A DNA stretch of 64,000 bases from assembly GCA_038363925.1 (NCBI GenBank), contig JAQQWL010000007.1, positions 1,426,001 to 1,490,000 of the forward strand, written 5' to 3'. The stretch is from Apiospora phragmitis. Lineage: Eukaryota; Ascomycota; Sordariomycetes; Amphisphaeriales; Apiosporaceae. Positions within the stretch are counted from its first letter, which is position 1. Every line of letters begins with the position of its first letter. Below the pieces are notes generated by a model, which made no database searches, was not told the DNA's origin, and was given only the letters and a program-made list of their open reading frames with translations. Positions 50,497-60,800 of this stretch are shown here, one piece after another. A program made the translations under genes and the position numbers.

Positions 50497-51499
50497 TTCA
50501 CTGTGTATACTGGGTATACGCAGTGTATGGGTCTGCCACATGACGCTGATTCGGCATGTGCTGTTTGCAAAAAGGCGGTTCTAGATGCTAGATGGGAGAA
50601 GAGAATTGGGCATGCTTCTGGGAGAAGATTATTTCGGGGAACTAGGCTATGTTGTATCTACATACAGCCAAACCATTTATACCCCTCTACATGTCTTCTG
50701 TTTGGCTCCATGCTTGTGAAGATATTGCGGATCGTATACTTGGCGAATGATCTACCTGGAGACTCTGGTTTGATGCGTCCGGTCTCTGACATTCTTAGGA
50801 CTTGGTAGGGCTTGGTAGAAGGGCTTGGGTGTGCCAAGGAAATCCCTAAACCGCTTCTGAGTACGGAGTAAGCGTTTGCCTTTTCTTGTGATTACTTCAC
50901 CTGGCGCAGATTACAGAGAAGTACGGCCTTGATATAGACGAGTAAAACATAGCAGAGGACCGTATCGTTTCTCAAGATCGTCCTCTTCGGCTTTGATTCA
51001 CAAAAACACACCCGACCTACTCACGATTATTGGAGAGCTTTGTTTCTACGTTTATGTAGATACCTACCGACGTCCGCTCCTCAGGTATGCAGTCTCAGCC
51101 CTACAGTCCAGTATCCCTTTCTCATCTAGATGCTCGATCTCCCTCATCCTCCAAAAAGTTGCCGGACTTGGCCGTGTGTCATTGCATGATTTACATCGAT
51201 GTGTGGAGATCTGGCAGGGTTGTATCGCATTGCGCTGAAATGACTATTTAATGTACCCGATTTGTAAGTGTTTATTCACAGGAACAGAACAACTGTATAT
51301 CAGGTACAGATTCGGAAAGCATATTAAGATCCGAAGAGGGAAAAAGAAGAAGGGAAACAAGGGAGCAGAACTGACATAGAAAAAAGCATGCGACATAGAA
51401 ATCCAAATAGGAGACGTCGGCTAAAACTACAAGAAATATGAATAAAAAATACTGAGGGACGCAAGATACCAGGTATAAAAGCGAGAAAAAGATTACTCG

Positions 51500-51507
51500 A
51501 AAAAAAA
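51500..51507 (-). terminator. RNA polymerase III T-run terminator for tRNA-Asp
   Basis: Eight T on the minus strand starting 26 bases after the discriminator base of the tRNA, the usual signal for Pol III release. Confidence 0.7.
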
Positions 51508-51532
51508 CATGGTGTACCACACTGTCAGTAGA

Positions 51533-51625
51533 CTCTCTGGCGGGGAATTGAACCCCGGTCTCGAGCGTTTCGTGTCTATCGCATCAAATGACAAGCTCGC
51601 ATACTGACCACTATACTACCAAAGA
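51533..51625 (-). tRNA. tRNA-Asp (GTC) with intron
   Basis: The cloverleaf folds on the minus strand: acceptor TCTTTGG/CCAGAGA with discriminator G, D arm GTAT...GTAT, anticodon stem CGAGC/GCTCG with loop TT-GTC-A-C, and T arm CGGGG-TTCAATT-CCCCG. A 21-base intron (51588-51568) sits after position 37, the normal place. The mature length is 72 bases. Confidence 0.93.
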
Positions 51626-53355
51626 CTGGAGTATTGATGAACCAGGCCTTTGTTTTAATATATGACAGATAGTAGATCAGCGCACTTGGGCTAATTGGAC
51701 AGGCCATTTCACTTCAGACCCCCAGTCCCGCGCTCCTCGATTTACATTATACACAGCAAAACGTTAGTAAGAATCAATAAGAATGGAAGAAGGACACGTG
51801 TATTTTACCACGGTTTTGAGGTCTGCATGATACGGGATCGGGGATTGAGAGACCGCCCAGCCCGGTAGCCACTCCACAGCGGCATGCTACCTTGTCTCGT
51901 CTAATGCAACAAGTGATGCAATCGGGAGCACTGGGCTGCTGGGCGATTCCGTTTTCGCTTCGCCGACAAGCGCTTCGCGATACGTGCGTTTTCGTACGAT
52001 GTGAAGACACTGAAGAGGTCTCTCTTTCCATGGGTCCTTGAAACGGTCTTTGATGGAGCGGCATCTCTGGGCTTCATTAACCACACACTCCACCATGGTA
52101 CGATGCGAGGAGGAAAAGACGGAATTGGGGCCTTGCTCAACACAAGCCAATACTACTTAGGTACCAGACTCCTTCGTCCATGGCTTGGTTTTATCCCGAT
52201 TGATACGCACCCGCTGCAACTTCCAAATCAATCCGTCACTCAATTAATCAGCTGGATGAAGGCGAGTCAAGGACGAACCATGCCGAACTGCCTCCAATTA
52301 ATAAGCTCAAGACAGTTCAGCTCGACTCCAGGTAAGCTGTAGCTAGCTAGGCCGTCGCCTATCTCCTAGAATGCTGCTTCATCCTCGACGAGCCAAGAAG
52401 GCACCAGCAGTCTCTTGTTGAACTTCAGCCGCTTTTGCTCCCGAAGCGCTTGTCGATTGATTAGTGGTTCGACGTCTCGCAAGAGGAGGGCCTGAACCTC
52501 AAACACGCTCCGTCAGGGGCCTGTCTCATCACCGGCCTCTGACCCCTGCCAATGCCCTAGCTTGCGATTCCCGGCGATCTAGCAGACTCTGGTTGGGCTG
52601 CTGTCAGAGCCGCATGGGAAAGGGTGTGGGCTCTCCGTCCCTGTCAATCCCTGCCACCCCTGACGGTCAAGGCCGCCCACTTTGCAGAGCTCGGCTGTCA
52701 AAGTGCGTGAAGCCCACCGCGGTGCAACACTGCAACCTATCGCGATGCTGCAATCCTAGTCGAAACGACGCCCGTTTGCCGTGTTCTCCTGGTGCAAATG
52801 CGACCATGCATGGCGCTTCCTACACGTTTCCTAATTCTCCTGCTGGGCCTGCATACAGTCCGTTGTCTCTCCTTCCCGTCTACTAGTCCCATTGCTTCCC
52901 TTTTCTGCTCATACACACTTTCTTCACGACTTATTTTTTTTGCGGTCCCATGTTTCTTCTCGAAGAGATGCACGTTCTTTGATCGGTGCTTCGGCCTTAT
53001 ATCCTCGATGCTACTGTAATAGTACCGACAGTTGACGTGGAGATCTGGTACAGAATCCGTCACTCCTTTGCATTATAGCTAGCTGGCTTGGCCATCTCAT
53101 CTTCCCACCGGTTTGCGACTCGAGACCTTCTCTCTCTCCCACCGTAATCTTGAGGTCATCCTTCAACTTCAACGGATTCGCCATATACCTTCACTTCTTG
53201 TAACGGGTTGATCCCTTAATTTTAGACGGCTGGACTGTTTACCGTACTATCTCACCCGACACTCATTTGCATAGGGACGAGTATCGATCTTGTCTGCCCA
53301 AGTGGTTGAGAATCGGGCCGCAAAGGGGCGACCCGATCGACATTGAACTTTCACC
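51626..53355. other. Intergenic, with a coding-like relic near 51.9-52.15 kb
   Basis: On the minus strand 52150-51887 is open and contains CRSIKDRFKDPWKE, and an overlapping frame continues with SVFTSYENARIAKRLSAKRK. The two would join through a one-base shift. No family was recognised and no start or splice sites are convincing. The remainder appears non-coding and ends in the promoter of the secreted protein gene. Confidence 0.35.
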
Positions 53356-54500
53356 ATGAAGGGCCATTCTTATTACCCCGTAATCTTCACGCTGGGTCTG
53401 TTGTCATTTGCACAGGTTTGTATTTGCGTATCTGCCCGTCGGGGATATCGACGCTGACTAGACCTACAGGCCGAGACGGAGAACGACTTCAGTGCACGGA
53501 ATTTTGGAGGAATACCAGGAGTACCGGTGCCATTCGGATCACCAGGAGCACAGGGAGGACAGGGAGGAGGAGGGGAGGAGGCCTTTTGGATGCCATCTTG
53601 GGGAAGTTGAATGGGCAGAAGGGAGCCCAACAGGAGACGATCACGAAGACAATGAAGCAAACGATCACGGTCGGCGCTGCACCAACCGAGGCGGCAGGGA
53701 AGAACGGAACAGACGCAGCAGCCGGAGGAGTCAAGACGGTGATTCAGACCATCACCTCCGGGTCCGCACAGGATACGAAACCTGCTGCGGCCGCGACAGT
53801 CACCGTCACCATCACCGCCGCCGCCGACGCGAAAACGGTTACGCAAATGATGACCATGACCCAGGTCCAGACGATTACCATGGTCCAGATGATTGCGTGC
53901 GGAACGACTCAAGGAAACCCCGTTCCGGCGTCTCAGGCTTCTGCTATCGCGTCGTCTGCCGCCGATGCCGCATCGTCGAACGCTAACAAGCAGCCGCCTG
54001 CCGCCTCGACTACTGCATCTTCGTCTGCCTCCTCGGCTGCTACGTCGGCTGCTACGTCGGCTTCGTCCTCAGCTGCGTCCTTGGCGTCATCCGCAGCAAC
54101 GTCAACTTCGGCCGCTCAAACTTCCTCGACCAAGGCCGCGCAAACTACGCCCGCTGCCGCTCAGCCTCCGCCTCCGCCTCCACCAACCACTACGGCCGCC
54201 GCACCGAGCCCACCACCAACGACAGCCCAACCCGCCAAGGCGGCCTCGTCGCTCGTCTTGCCCGTCGCTGGCGGTGGAGCTCAGGTCGCCGCACCTGTCG
54301 TATCGACAATGGACCCGGCCGGTCTCCAGGGGGTTAACAACATGCCGATCAATCTTAGCGGACTTACCCTCAACAGCAACCTCAACCTGGGTGCTATCGC
54401 TGCGCAAAAGACTCCGGCTGCTCTGGGCGCTGCGGCTGCTGCTGCTCCTGCTGCTACCACTAGTTCCGCAGAGCCGTTCAAGCTCGTTCTATCAAACTAG
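53356..54500 (+). CDS. Secreted Ser/Thr/Ala/Pro-rich protein of unknown function
   Basis: Exon 1 (53356-53415) encodes exactly a 20-residue signal peptide (HSYYPVIFTLGLLSFAQ). Exon 2 (53470-54500) begins AETENDFSARNFGG. About 363 residues. After a Gly-rich segment and LLDAILGKLNGQ comes a region of Thr-Ile/Val-Thr repeats (MKQTITVG, TVIQTITSG, TVTVTITAA, MTQVQTITMVQ). A long Ala/Ser/Thr linker and a poly-Pro segment follow, then a hydrophobic Leu/Asn-rich C-terminus. The composition suggests O-glycosylated cell-wall or extracellular material. There is no clear GPI signal, and no catalytic domain was recognised. The frame breaks at the G run 53572-53575, where one G appears missing. Existence well supported, function unknown. 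Confidence 0.8.
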
Positions 54501-55871
54501 ACAGCACGAAAAAAAGGGCATCATCTTCACTGTTCGGAGCAAAGCCAAAATCCGAATGCTAAACAAGACTGCTCAAAAAAACTCTTTCATCCATCCTCTC
54601 TCTCGTTTGTTTCTGCGAAGCGGCACTTTAGTGCAGGGTAGACAGGCTTATACATGTCCATTGGTCTTGCGAAGATGGCAAATTGCTACTACTACTAACT
54701 GCTACTGCACTTCCCCTGCGGTTTTACAAACGCGCGCGCGACCAAGCCAGCGAGTTACTCTTCCGCAGCACCGAATCTTCCCCCGCCAAGCTGCTTGCTG
54801 GCTTAATGTACATAATTTCGCTTCTCGCTTGCCTATCACGCTCAAATAGTCCCGACAATAATACCAGACTCTAGTCGACCTAGCTCTCTCTCTCTTTGCG
54901 TGTGTACGTGGTTTGTGTCCGGTCGCATCATCATCATCGTCCTACCGACAGACCTTTTTGACTTGTACGCTCTTCATCCCGTCTCAGCCTGCGACCCCGT
55001 GTCCATACATCAGCGATCCAGATTTCGTGCCGGATATAAGGCACGTTTCTTGAACTCAAAGTTGCATCGATAATACATCATCATTCGTCTTATTCGTTTT
55101 GGGAGCAGTGACCAACCCTCTGTACATCTAAATCTTATTATTGGGAGAGATGATAATCACGGACATAAGGAGTGCAATTCGTGCCGGTCTCTTGTTCAGA
55201 TAGACGTGGTGGTCATGGCGGCGGCGACGAGATGGACGGATAAGTTTCTGCTCGATGTTTCAGTTTGTTTCAGGGTAGAAACACCAGCTGGAAGATTCGC
55301 CTTCTTTTCTTCTTTTCTTTTTGCTCGGATCTCGGAAAGAAGAAGACCAGCAGTTTGTGAACTGGCTGCCTCCTCGCATTCACACGTTTCACGACCTCTC
55401 AAGGATCACCGCCTAGGACTCCGAATCGGCGAGCGAGCTTATCCAAGCATCTCGCAGCAAGAAGAGTCATGAAATGACGTATGGAGAGAGCTCATCAAAT
55501 ATGAACAAGAAGTGTTTCGACAAGACAAATGATAATAGCCTTTAGCCATGTAAGGGGGAATAATACAGAAAATCAATACTGATAGAGGTAATGGTCTCTC
55601 CCCAAAATCAACGCCCATGTGCTTCCCCCAACGCCTTATATACCACAAACCTCCCCGAGGCCTAGAGTGAGATGCGGCCCCTCGTTTTCAACATGAGGTC
55701 TCGTTTGGTGATATGTGACGACCTATCCAGTCGCCGGCACTCTTTCACCCTGTGTGGCTTCCTTACTTGTATACAGTCGATAACCCAGATCTTCGTCACT
55801 TGTCCTCACATGAGCCATATGGGGCGTCTCTGTCGTCGGTCCTAGCTTCGTAGCGGGAGAGAGCGTGGAGG
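54501..55871. other. Convergent intergenic region, no gene seen
   Basis: The 3' flanks of the secreted protein gene and of the minus-strand zinc-ribbon gene. Small frames only. Confidence 0.5.
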
Positions 55872-56348
55872 TTAACCGTATCGCATGGGCTCCTGCTGTT
55901 GCCCCGGCGGCGGAGGAGGCCCTTGGCCCCATCCCGGCGGCGGACCTCCTCCGCCGTTCTGCATCGGTATGCCGGGCTGGCCGCCGCCCTTCATCTGCAG
56001 CACGTCGGGCCTGTTCTCGAGCGGTTGCGCAAAGTTGCAGATGTTGCAGGTGACATCTTGGTAGCCGTGGATGGAGAGCGGAAGGACGGGCTATGTAGTT
56101 GCGCAAGCAGAATAGGTTAGTCATTGTCAAGCCTCTCGTGACTTGTGTTTTTGTTGTTGTCGCCGCTACCAGTCGCGCGCATCAATGGGGGAGATGCTAC
56201 TTACGATGAAGCAGAAGGTGAACCACGGGTGCGTCTTGATGACATGCCCGGACCAGTTGCCGCAGTTGTGGCACTGGCAGGTGACGCTCTCATAGCCTTC
56301 GATTTCCTTGCGGAAGGTGTGCTCGCCGCACGTGAAGATGAGACACAT
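55872..56348 (-). CDS. Small zinc-ribbon protein with Pro/Gly-rich tail
   Basis: Exons on minus 56348-56205 and 56090-55872 encode 120 residues with no frame break. Cys pairs occur in FTCGEH, TCQCHNCGNWSGHV and VTCNICNFAQPLENR, consistent with one or two zinc ribbons. The C-terminal third is Gly/Pro/Gln-rich (QNGGGGPPPGWGQGPPPPPG), a low-complexity tail. The intron has a GTAAGT donor and ACATAG acceptor. I do not recognise a named function; the pattern fits a conserved fungal zinc-ribbon family. It is divergent from rpp1, with 780 bases between the start codons. Confidence 0.8.
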
Positions 56349-57128
56349 GATGGAGTAGTAGTATCGGCGAAGCAGTTCCCTGCTTTGAATGTGTTCGGTA
56401 GTTGATTGAGACGATACCGTCGACGAGCTTGAGGAACAAACAAGCGCAGGATGGTCTTAGTCGCACGCGACAGTGAGACCAGCTTGGTAGCTAATTTGGG
56501 GTGCCGGGTGGACTCTTCTATGTAATTAGTAGTACAGCTTCTTCAGTGGGTGATGATGCTGGGGGCCCGGAGATTAAATGGAGGATTGTGGTTGACCGAT
56601 GGAACGATGGAACGATGAAGATTCAATCTATCAATTAATGTCCAAAACCAACCCGGACTAACCGCCAAGCGATTCCACGGTTTACTCGGCGCGGAAAGGA
56701 ATGAATTGCAGTCAGTCAATGCGCGTCCACCGGGGCTGTGCTGGAAAGCCAAGCATATACTTTCTCGGAGGCGACTCCAGACCTCCAAGTTAATGACATC
56801 GACATCGATTTGGAAAAGAAATGGCAATCTGACAAGAGCATGCAAACATCGCCAATACCGCTGTAATTGGCCCTAAAAGGCACCAATAAGGCTGATGTAC
56901 CTGTAAGTAGTAGGAGCGGGAAGTCACTGTGCCTCTCTCCCCCAGCTTTTCCCGAGTCAGTCAGGCCCACCCTTAGCCTTAACGCCTCTCTTATCGATTA
57001 CAATCTCCAATCGACTTTCTGAAATATTTCCGTCCGACATCGAACATTTGGAAAGATCGACAAACAAAAACAAAACAAACCTACCAGAGGAAGAGGTCGG
57101 CAACTCGGCCTGAGCAAGCCATACTAAA
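56349..57128. other. Divergent promoter region, zinc-ribbon gene and rpp1
   Basis: 780 bases between two start codons. No further gene recognised. Confidence 0.5.
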
Positions 57129-58213
57129 ATGCTCTACGACCTCAACATAGCCTGGTCGCCATCGACTACCCAGTCCGAACTGACACAGACCCTGAAGTTC
57201 AGTGCGTCGCTCGGCTACAATGCCGTAGCTCTCAACCACCTCGTCGAGATCTTCCCGCCGCAGCCCAAGAACCCTCTCCCCCGGTTCCCCTCGCAGACAT
57301 CGCAGTCGCGGCCTACCACCAAATCAGCAGCTTCGACCAACGACAGCGGCAACAAGGAGGACAAGAATGCACAGCAAAATCAAAACCAGACCGGGGACGA
57401 CCGCTCGCTCCCCACCGTCCTGCACCGCGCCACTGTCTGCATGAGCGACCCCGCCAGCGTCCACCGCATCCCGCAGCTCGCGACGCTCTACGACATCGTC
57501 GCGGTGCGCCCGACGACCGAAAAGGAGTTCTCGCACGCGTGCCAGGAGGTCAAGATCGAGGTGGCCTCGCTCATCTCGCTGGACCTGACGCAGAAGTTCC
57601 CCTTCCACTTCCGGCCCAAGCCCTGCATGGCCGCCGTGTCGCGCGGCCTGCGCTTCGAGGTGTGCTACGGCCAGACCCTGCGGGCGGGCGCGGGCGATCC
57701 CCGCACGCGCGCCATCTGGATCGGCAACCTGATGGAGCTGGTGCGCGCGACGCGCGGGCGGGGCATCGTCGTCAGCTCCGAGGCCCGGCGCGTCACCGAG
57801 CTGCGCGGCCCCGCCGACGTCGTCAATCTGCTGGCTGTCTGGGGTCTGGCCGCCGAAAAGGGCATGGAGGGACTGGGCGTTAACCCGCGGGGCGTCGTCG
57901 TGAACGAAGGCATCAACCGGAGGGGCTACCGGGGCGTCGTGGACATTGTGCAAGTCGCGGCGCGGGACAATGGGGAGGGGGCGACAGTATGGAGGGCATC
58001 GAGACGACGACGGCCGAGTCTCAGAAGGGTAAGGCCGCGGCGGCTGGTGGGAACGGGAAGAAGAGGAAGGGCGGCGCGAACGAAGGTCGCGGCGGCGGGA
58101 ATAGCAATGCACCGCCTGCCGACGGTACCATCAGCAAAAGGCAAGCCAAAAAGCTCAAGAAGCTCGCCATGGAGGATGGCGGCACAACAACCCCTGAAGA
58201 GAATAAATCATAG
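57129..58213 (+). CDS. rpp1: RNase P/MRP protein subunit Rpp1 (p30 family)
   Basis: A single exon of about 361 residues once one missing base is counted. The RNase P p30 TIM-barrel-like domain spans roughly residues 1-290: MLYDLNIAWSP, LGYNAVALNHLVEI, YDIVAVRPTTEKEFSHACQE, FHFRPKPCMAAVSRGLRFEV and VVNLLAVWGL. The C-terminus is a basic, low-complexity tail (KGKAAAAGGNGKKRKGG, SKRQAKKLKKLAMED). The protein is a nuclear/nucleolar subunit needed for tRNA 5' processing and rRNA maturation. The frame breaks in the G run 57977-57981, where one G seems missing between ARDNGEG and SMEGIETTTA. It converges with the 3'-phosphoesterase gene, 279 bases apart. Confidence 0.94.
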
Positions 58214-58492
58214 ACATACACATAGACCGGCTGTTTTCATGGGCCTATGAGGTTGGCGTTTGGCAGATACCCTTGAATTGCATTTGAGTTTTCGCTTGCG
58301 ATCTTGTGGAATTCATCGTGAATGCCTGATTTGTCTCGTATGAACGGGGCGTATTGATCGATCAATTGTCCAATCCGGTCCTGGGTCCATTCCTAGAAGG
58401 GTATATTCACCTCAAAACGGCCTTCCAGCCTTTCCTCGGAATAAACCCAACAACCCCTTCATCTCTCAGGACATCAGCCCCTTGCCGTCCTG

Positions 58493-59935
58493 TCACCACG
58501 CTCCTCTCCACTTCAGACCCTCTGACGTGGAAGGGGGAAACCGCATCCTGTGCGTCCTCATCATGTCGTCGTCTTCATGTATTTGCCTCTGGTCAACATC
58601 TCCCACCGTTTCATCCGACTCCCATACGACCCGGCCCTGCCATCGCTTCTTGATGAACCCGCACGCCTCTCGGTCAAGCGACAGAAACCACTTCCTTTGG
58701 TGTACGCTGTTGATCGTGTTGGTCGCCCCCATGTACGCGTTCGTCCGCCGCACCGTCTCATCCGCGAGCTCGCGCAGCTCTTTCTCCATGGCGGATATGT
58801 CTGCCTTGGCCTCTTCGACGGGTTCCCGCACAGTTTCTTCGTCCCCGTCTGTCTTCGGTGGCCCCCGTTTCCTCTTGCTGGGCCCAGTCTCCCCGTTGTT
58901 ATCTGGCGACAGCGACGACGAGTCGCTGTCGTTGTCTGATGAGCTCGTCATGGGTGGTGGTACGAGATCTTTCGTTTCCCGGACGGCTGGCCGCCGTCGC
59001 CGACGTCTTGTTGTTGGTTTCCGCTCGGCCTTGGCCTTCCCTGCTGCGTCTTCCTGGGTCGTGAGTCGTAGGTTCAGGACGTAGTTCTGCGGCAGTCTCG
59101 TCCCGTGGATTTGGATGCGGATCTTGCGATCCTGGAAAGCACGATGAAGCTTTTCCTGCTCTGTCGGCCTGATAGCGTCAGATTCTTCTGATGAATCAGT
59201 CTGCTGCGAGTCGGGGTCCTCTGCAGGTGCGTGTTTGCTCTTCCGATCTAGCACTGTGTAGGTCCCCGTGTCCCAAATTAGTAGCGAGCCTGTGTGGAAA
59301 GAGGCTTTCTCTATGAGATGATTCTGTATTGCGGAGTTAGTGGGGGCTTATAGAGAGAGAGAGAGAGAGTAGAGAAGAAGGTAGGTTATGTCATCTCACC
59401 CATAGACAGTGAACCCGCGTCTCCGTAGCATTCCGCATCAGGCGTTGGCTATTCGGGTCACCTGGCAGCCCATACATGATGGCCCACGACGCACTGGAAG
59501 TCTCGTTGATTTGGAGACGAAGGTCGTAGTGCACCCCGGCCACCGGATGATCGTGCTGGTGAACGATGAAGTGGGCACTCTGCGGATTGCCGAAGTTCTC
59601 CTCGTACAGTTTGCGGTACCCGGCCACCGACAGATGCGGCATACGGTCCGGAAACGGAGACAGCGTCGCCTTGCCTAGAACATCGCTGAAGTAGCCTACG
59701 TGATCTTGGATTTTGGCGTCACCTGCCTCTACGGCAGCAGATTGGGGCTGTTGCTGGCTCTGCGGGAAGGCCGGTTGGGGAATGCCCCAGTCCCACTCAT
59801 CGTCCGAACTGTTGGTGGCCGCATCCCGGGGGAGCCGGTGAGTTCGATAGACCACTCGAGATCACGCTGTTTGGCGGCTGCGCACGAGGCCTCTGGGTTT
59901 GGATTTGGCGGGCCTCGCTGCTTATCTGTCTTCAT
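58493..59935 (-). CDS. LigD-type DNA 3'-phosphoesterase-domain protein
   Basis: Exons on minus 59935-59400 and 59323-58493 encode about 455 residues once one missing base near 59858-59865 is counted. The 3'-phosphoesterase domain (about residues 100-290) shows HFIVHQHDHPVAGVHYDLRL, SSASWAIMYGLPGDP, ETRVHCLWN, FHTGSLLIWDTGTY and IRIQIHGTRLPQNYVLNL, matching the bacterial LigD PE pattern of His/Asp metal ligands. In bacteria this domain heals 3' ends before ligation in double-strand break repair. Here no ligase or polymerase domain is attached. The rest is charged low complexity (RRRRRRP, acidic Ser stretches) followed by a coiled-coil-like EKELRELADETVRRTNAYMG. The start was chosen as the first ATG upstream in the conserved N-terminal frame; the N-terminus is less certain. 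Confidence 0.87.
59349..59370. repeat. GA dinucleotide repeat inside an intron
   Basis: An uninterrupted (GA)n tract on plus, which is (CT)n on the sense strand of the 3'-phosphoesterase gene. It lies upstream of the 3' splice site and could act as a polypyrimidine tract. Confidence 0.7.
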
Positions 59936-60800
59936 TCTTTGGAGGATCGGTATGAACTCCAAAGTTGCTTCTTGGAGGTTCTTATGGCCCACGCATGCCA
60001 GAAAGACTCAGTCGAGTCCATCAAATTAGGGGTGGGCAAAGGGGAATCGCTGAAGAGGAAGTCAGACCCCAAAGGGATTGGTATTCAAACAGAATCTTGA
60101 AGATTTACGCTTTGCACTGTCAAGAGTAGTCTGCCGGATCTCATTCGTCAAATATGGCAGGTATAAACAAAGAGATGGCATAGCTAGCAACCCCACCATG
60201 ATTTATCTTCCGCTAAAAAGTATGCGATAGTAAACAGCAGCTGCAAACGGTCGAACTTTGAAGCTCCGGTAGGGCTACAAGGCCATGTTCAGTAGGTAAT
60301 CATACATGTACCTACCTACACAGCTCTCATGTCAGAGCCATTGATGGGAATTATATTAACACATGGAAAAGTGAGTTTAGATGATGGACGTATCGGCCAG
60401 CCCCATTCGATATATCCATCGCGGCCGTGACTCGACCCCGGTATTGAACTGGTTTACCTGTATCGAAAATACTATTATACGTAGCCAAGAGAGAGAGAGA
60501 GAGTATCCGATTAGAGCAAAGCACTTGAAGCATAAAAATTTCCATCCCACAGGAGAAATTGCAAGTTCCTCGACACCCTGAGCTCACAACTTCTCATTAT
60601 GGTTCATCTACGCTAGGCCCAAAATGGAAATACCGTATAATCGATACTCTTGCCCGTACTCCTCGGGAAAGGAGAAAATGTTTTCTCAATATTTATAATG
60701 GAAGGTACCATCCTGTTTTGGGGGATAGTATAAGATCATCAGATTCATCCCATTCTACCTCAAACCGGAGTCTTGACTTGACATCTTCACAGCCAACCAT
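59936..60800. other. Divergent promoter region, 3'-phosphoesterase and MFS genes
   Basis: About 870 bases between the two start codons. It includes a second short GA repeat near 60488-60502. No gene recognised. Confidence 0.5.

Larger units (their letters stand above)
49804..51532. other. Intergenic region after the transcription factor gene
   Basis: The 3' flank of the Zn2Cys6 gene, then unassigned sequence up to the tRNA gene. It contains an A13-G11 run at 50473-50496. No gene was recognised. Confidence 0.5.

Noticed and set aside
53893..54849. 318-codon Arg/Leu/Pro-rich ORF overlapping the secreted protein
   Set aside because: It is an alternative frame of the Ala/Ser/Thr-rich repeat region. 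Its composition follows from the repeats and it lacks any domain.
57324..58112. 262-codon minus ORF opposite rpp1
   Set aside because: It is a shadow of GC-rich rpp1 coding sequence. Its His/Arg/Asp-rich text has no motif.
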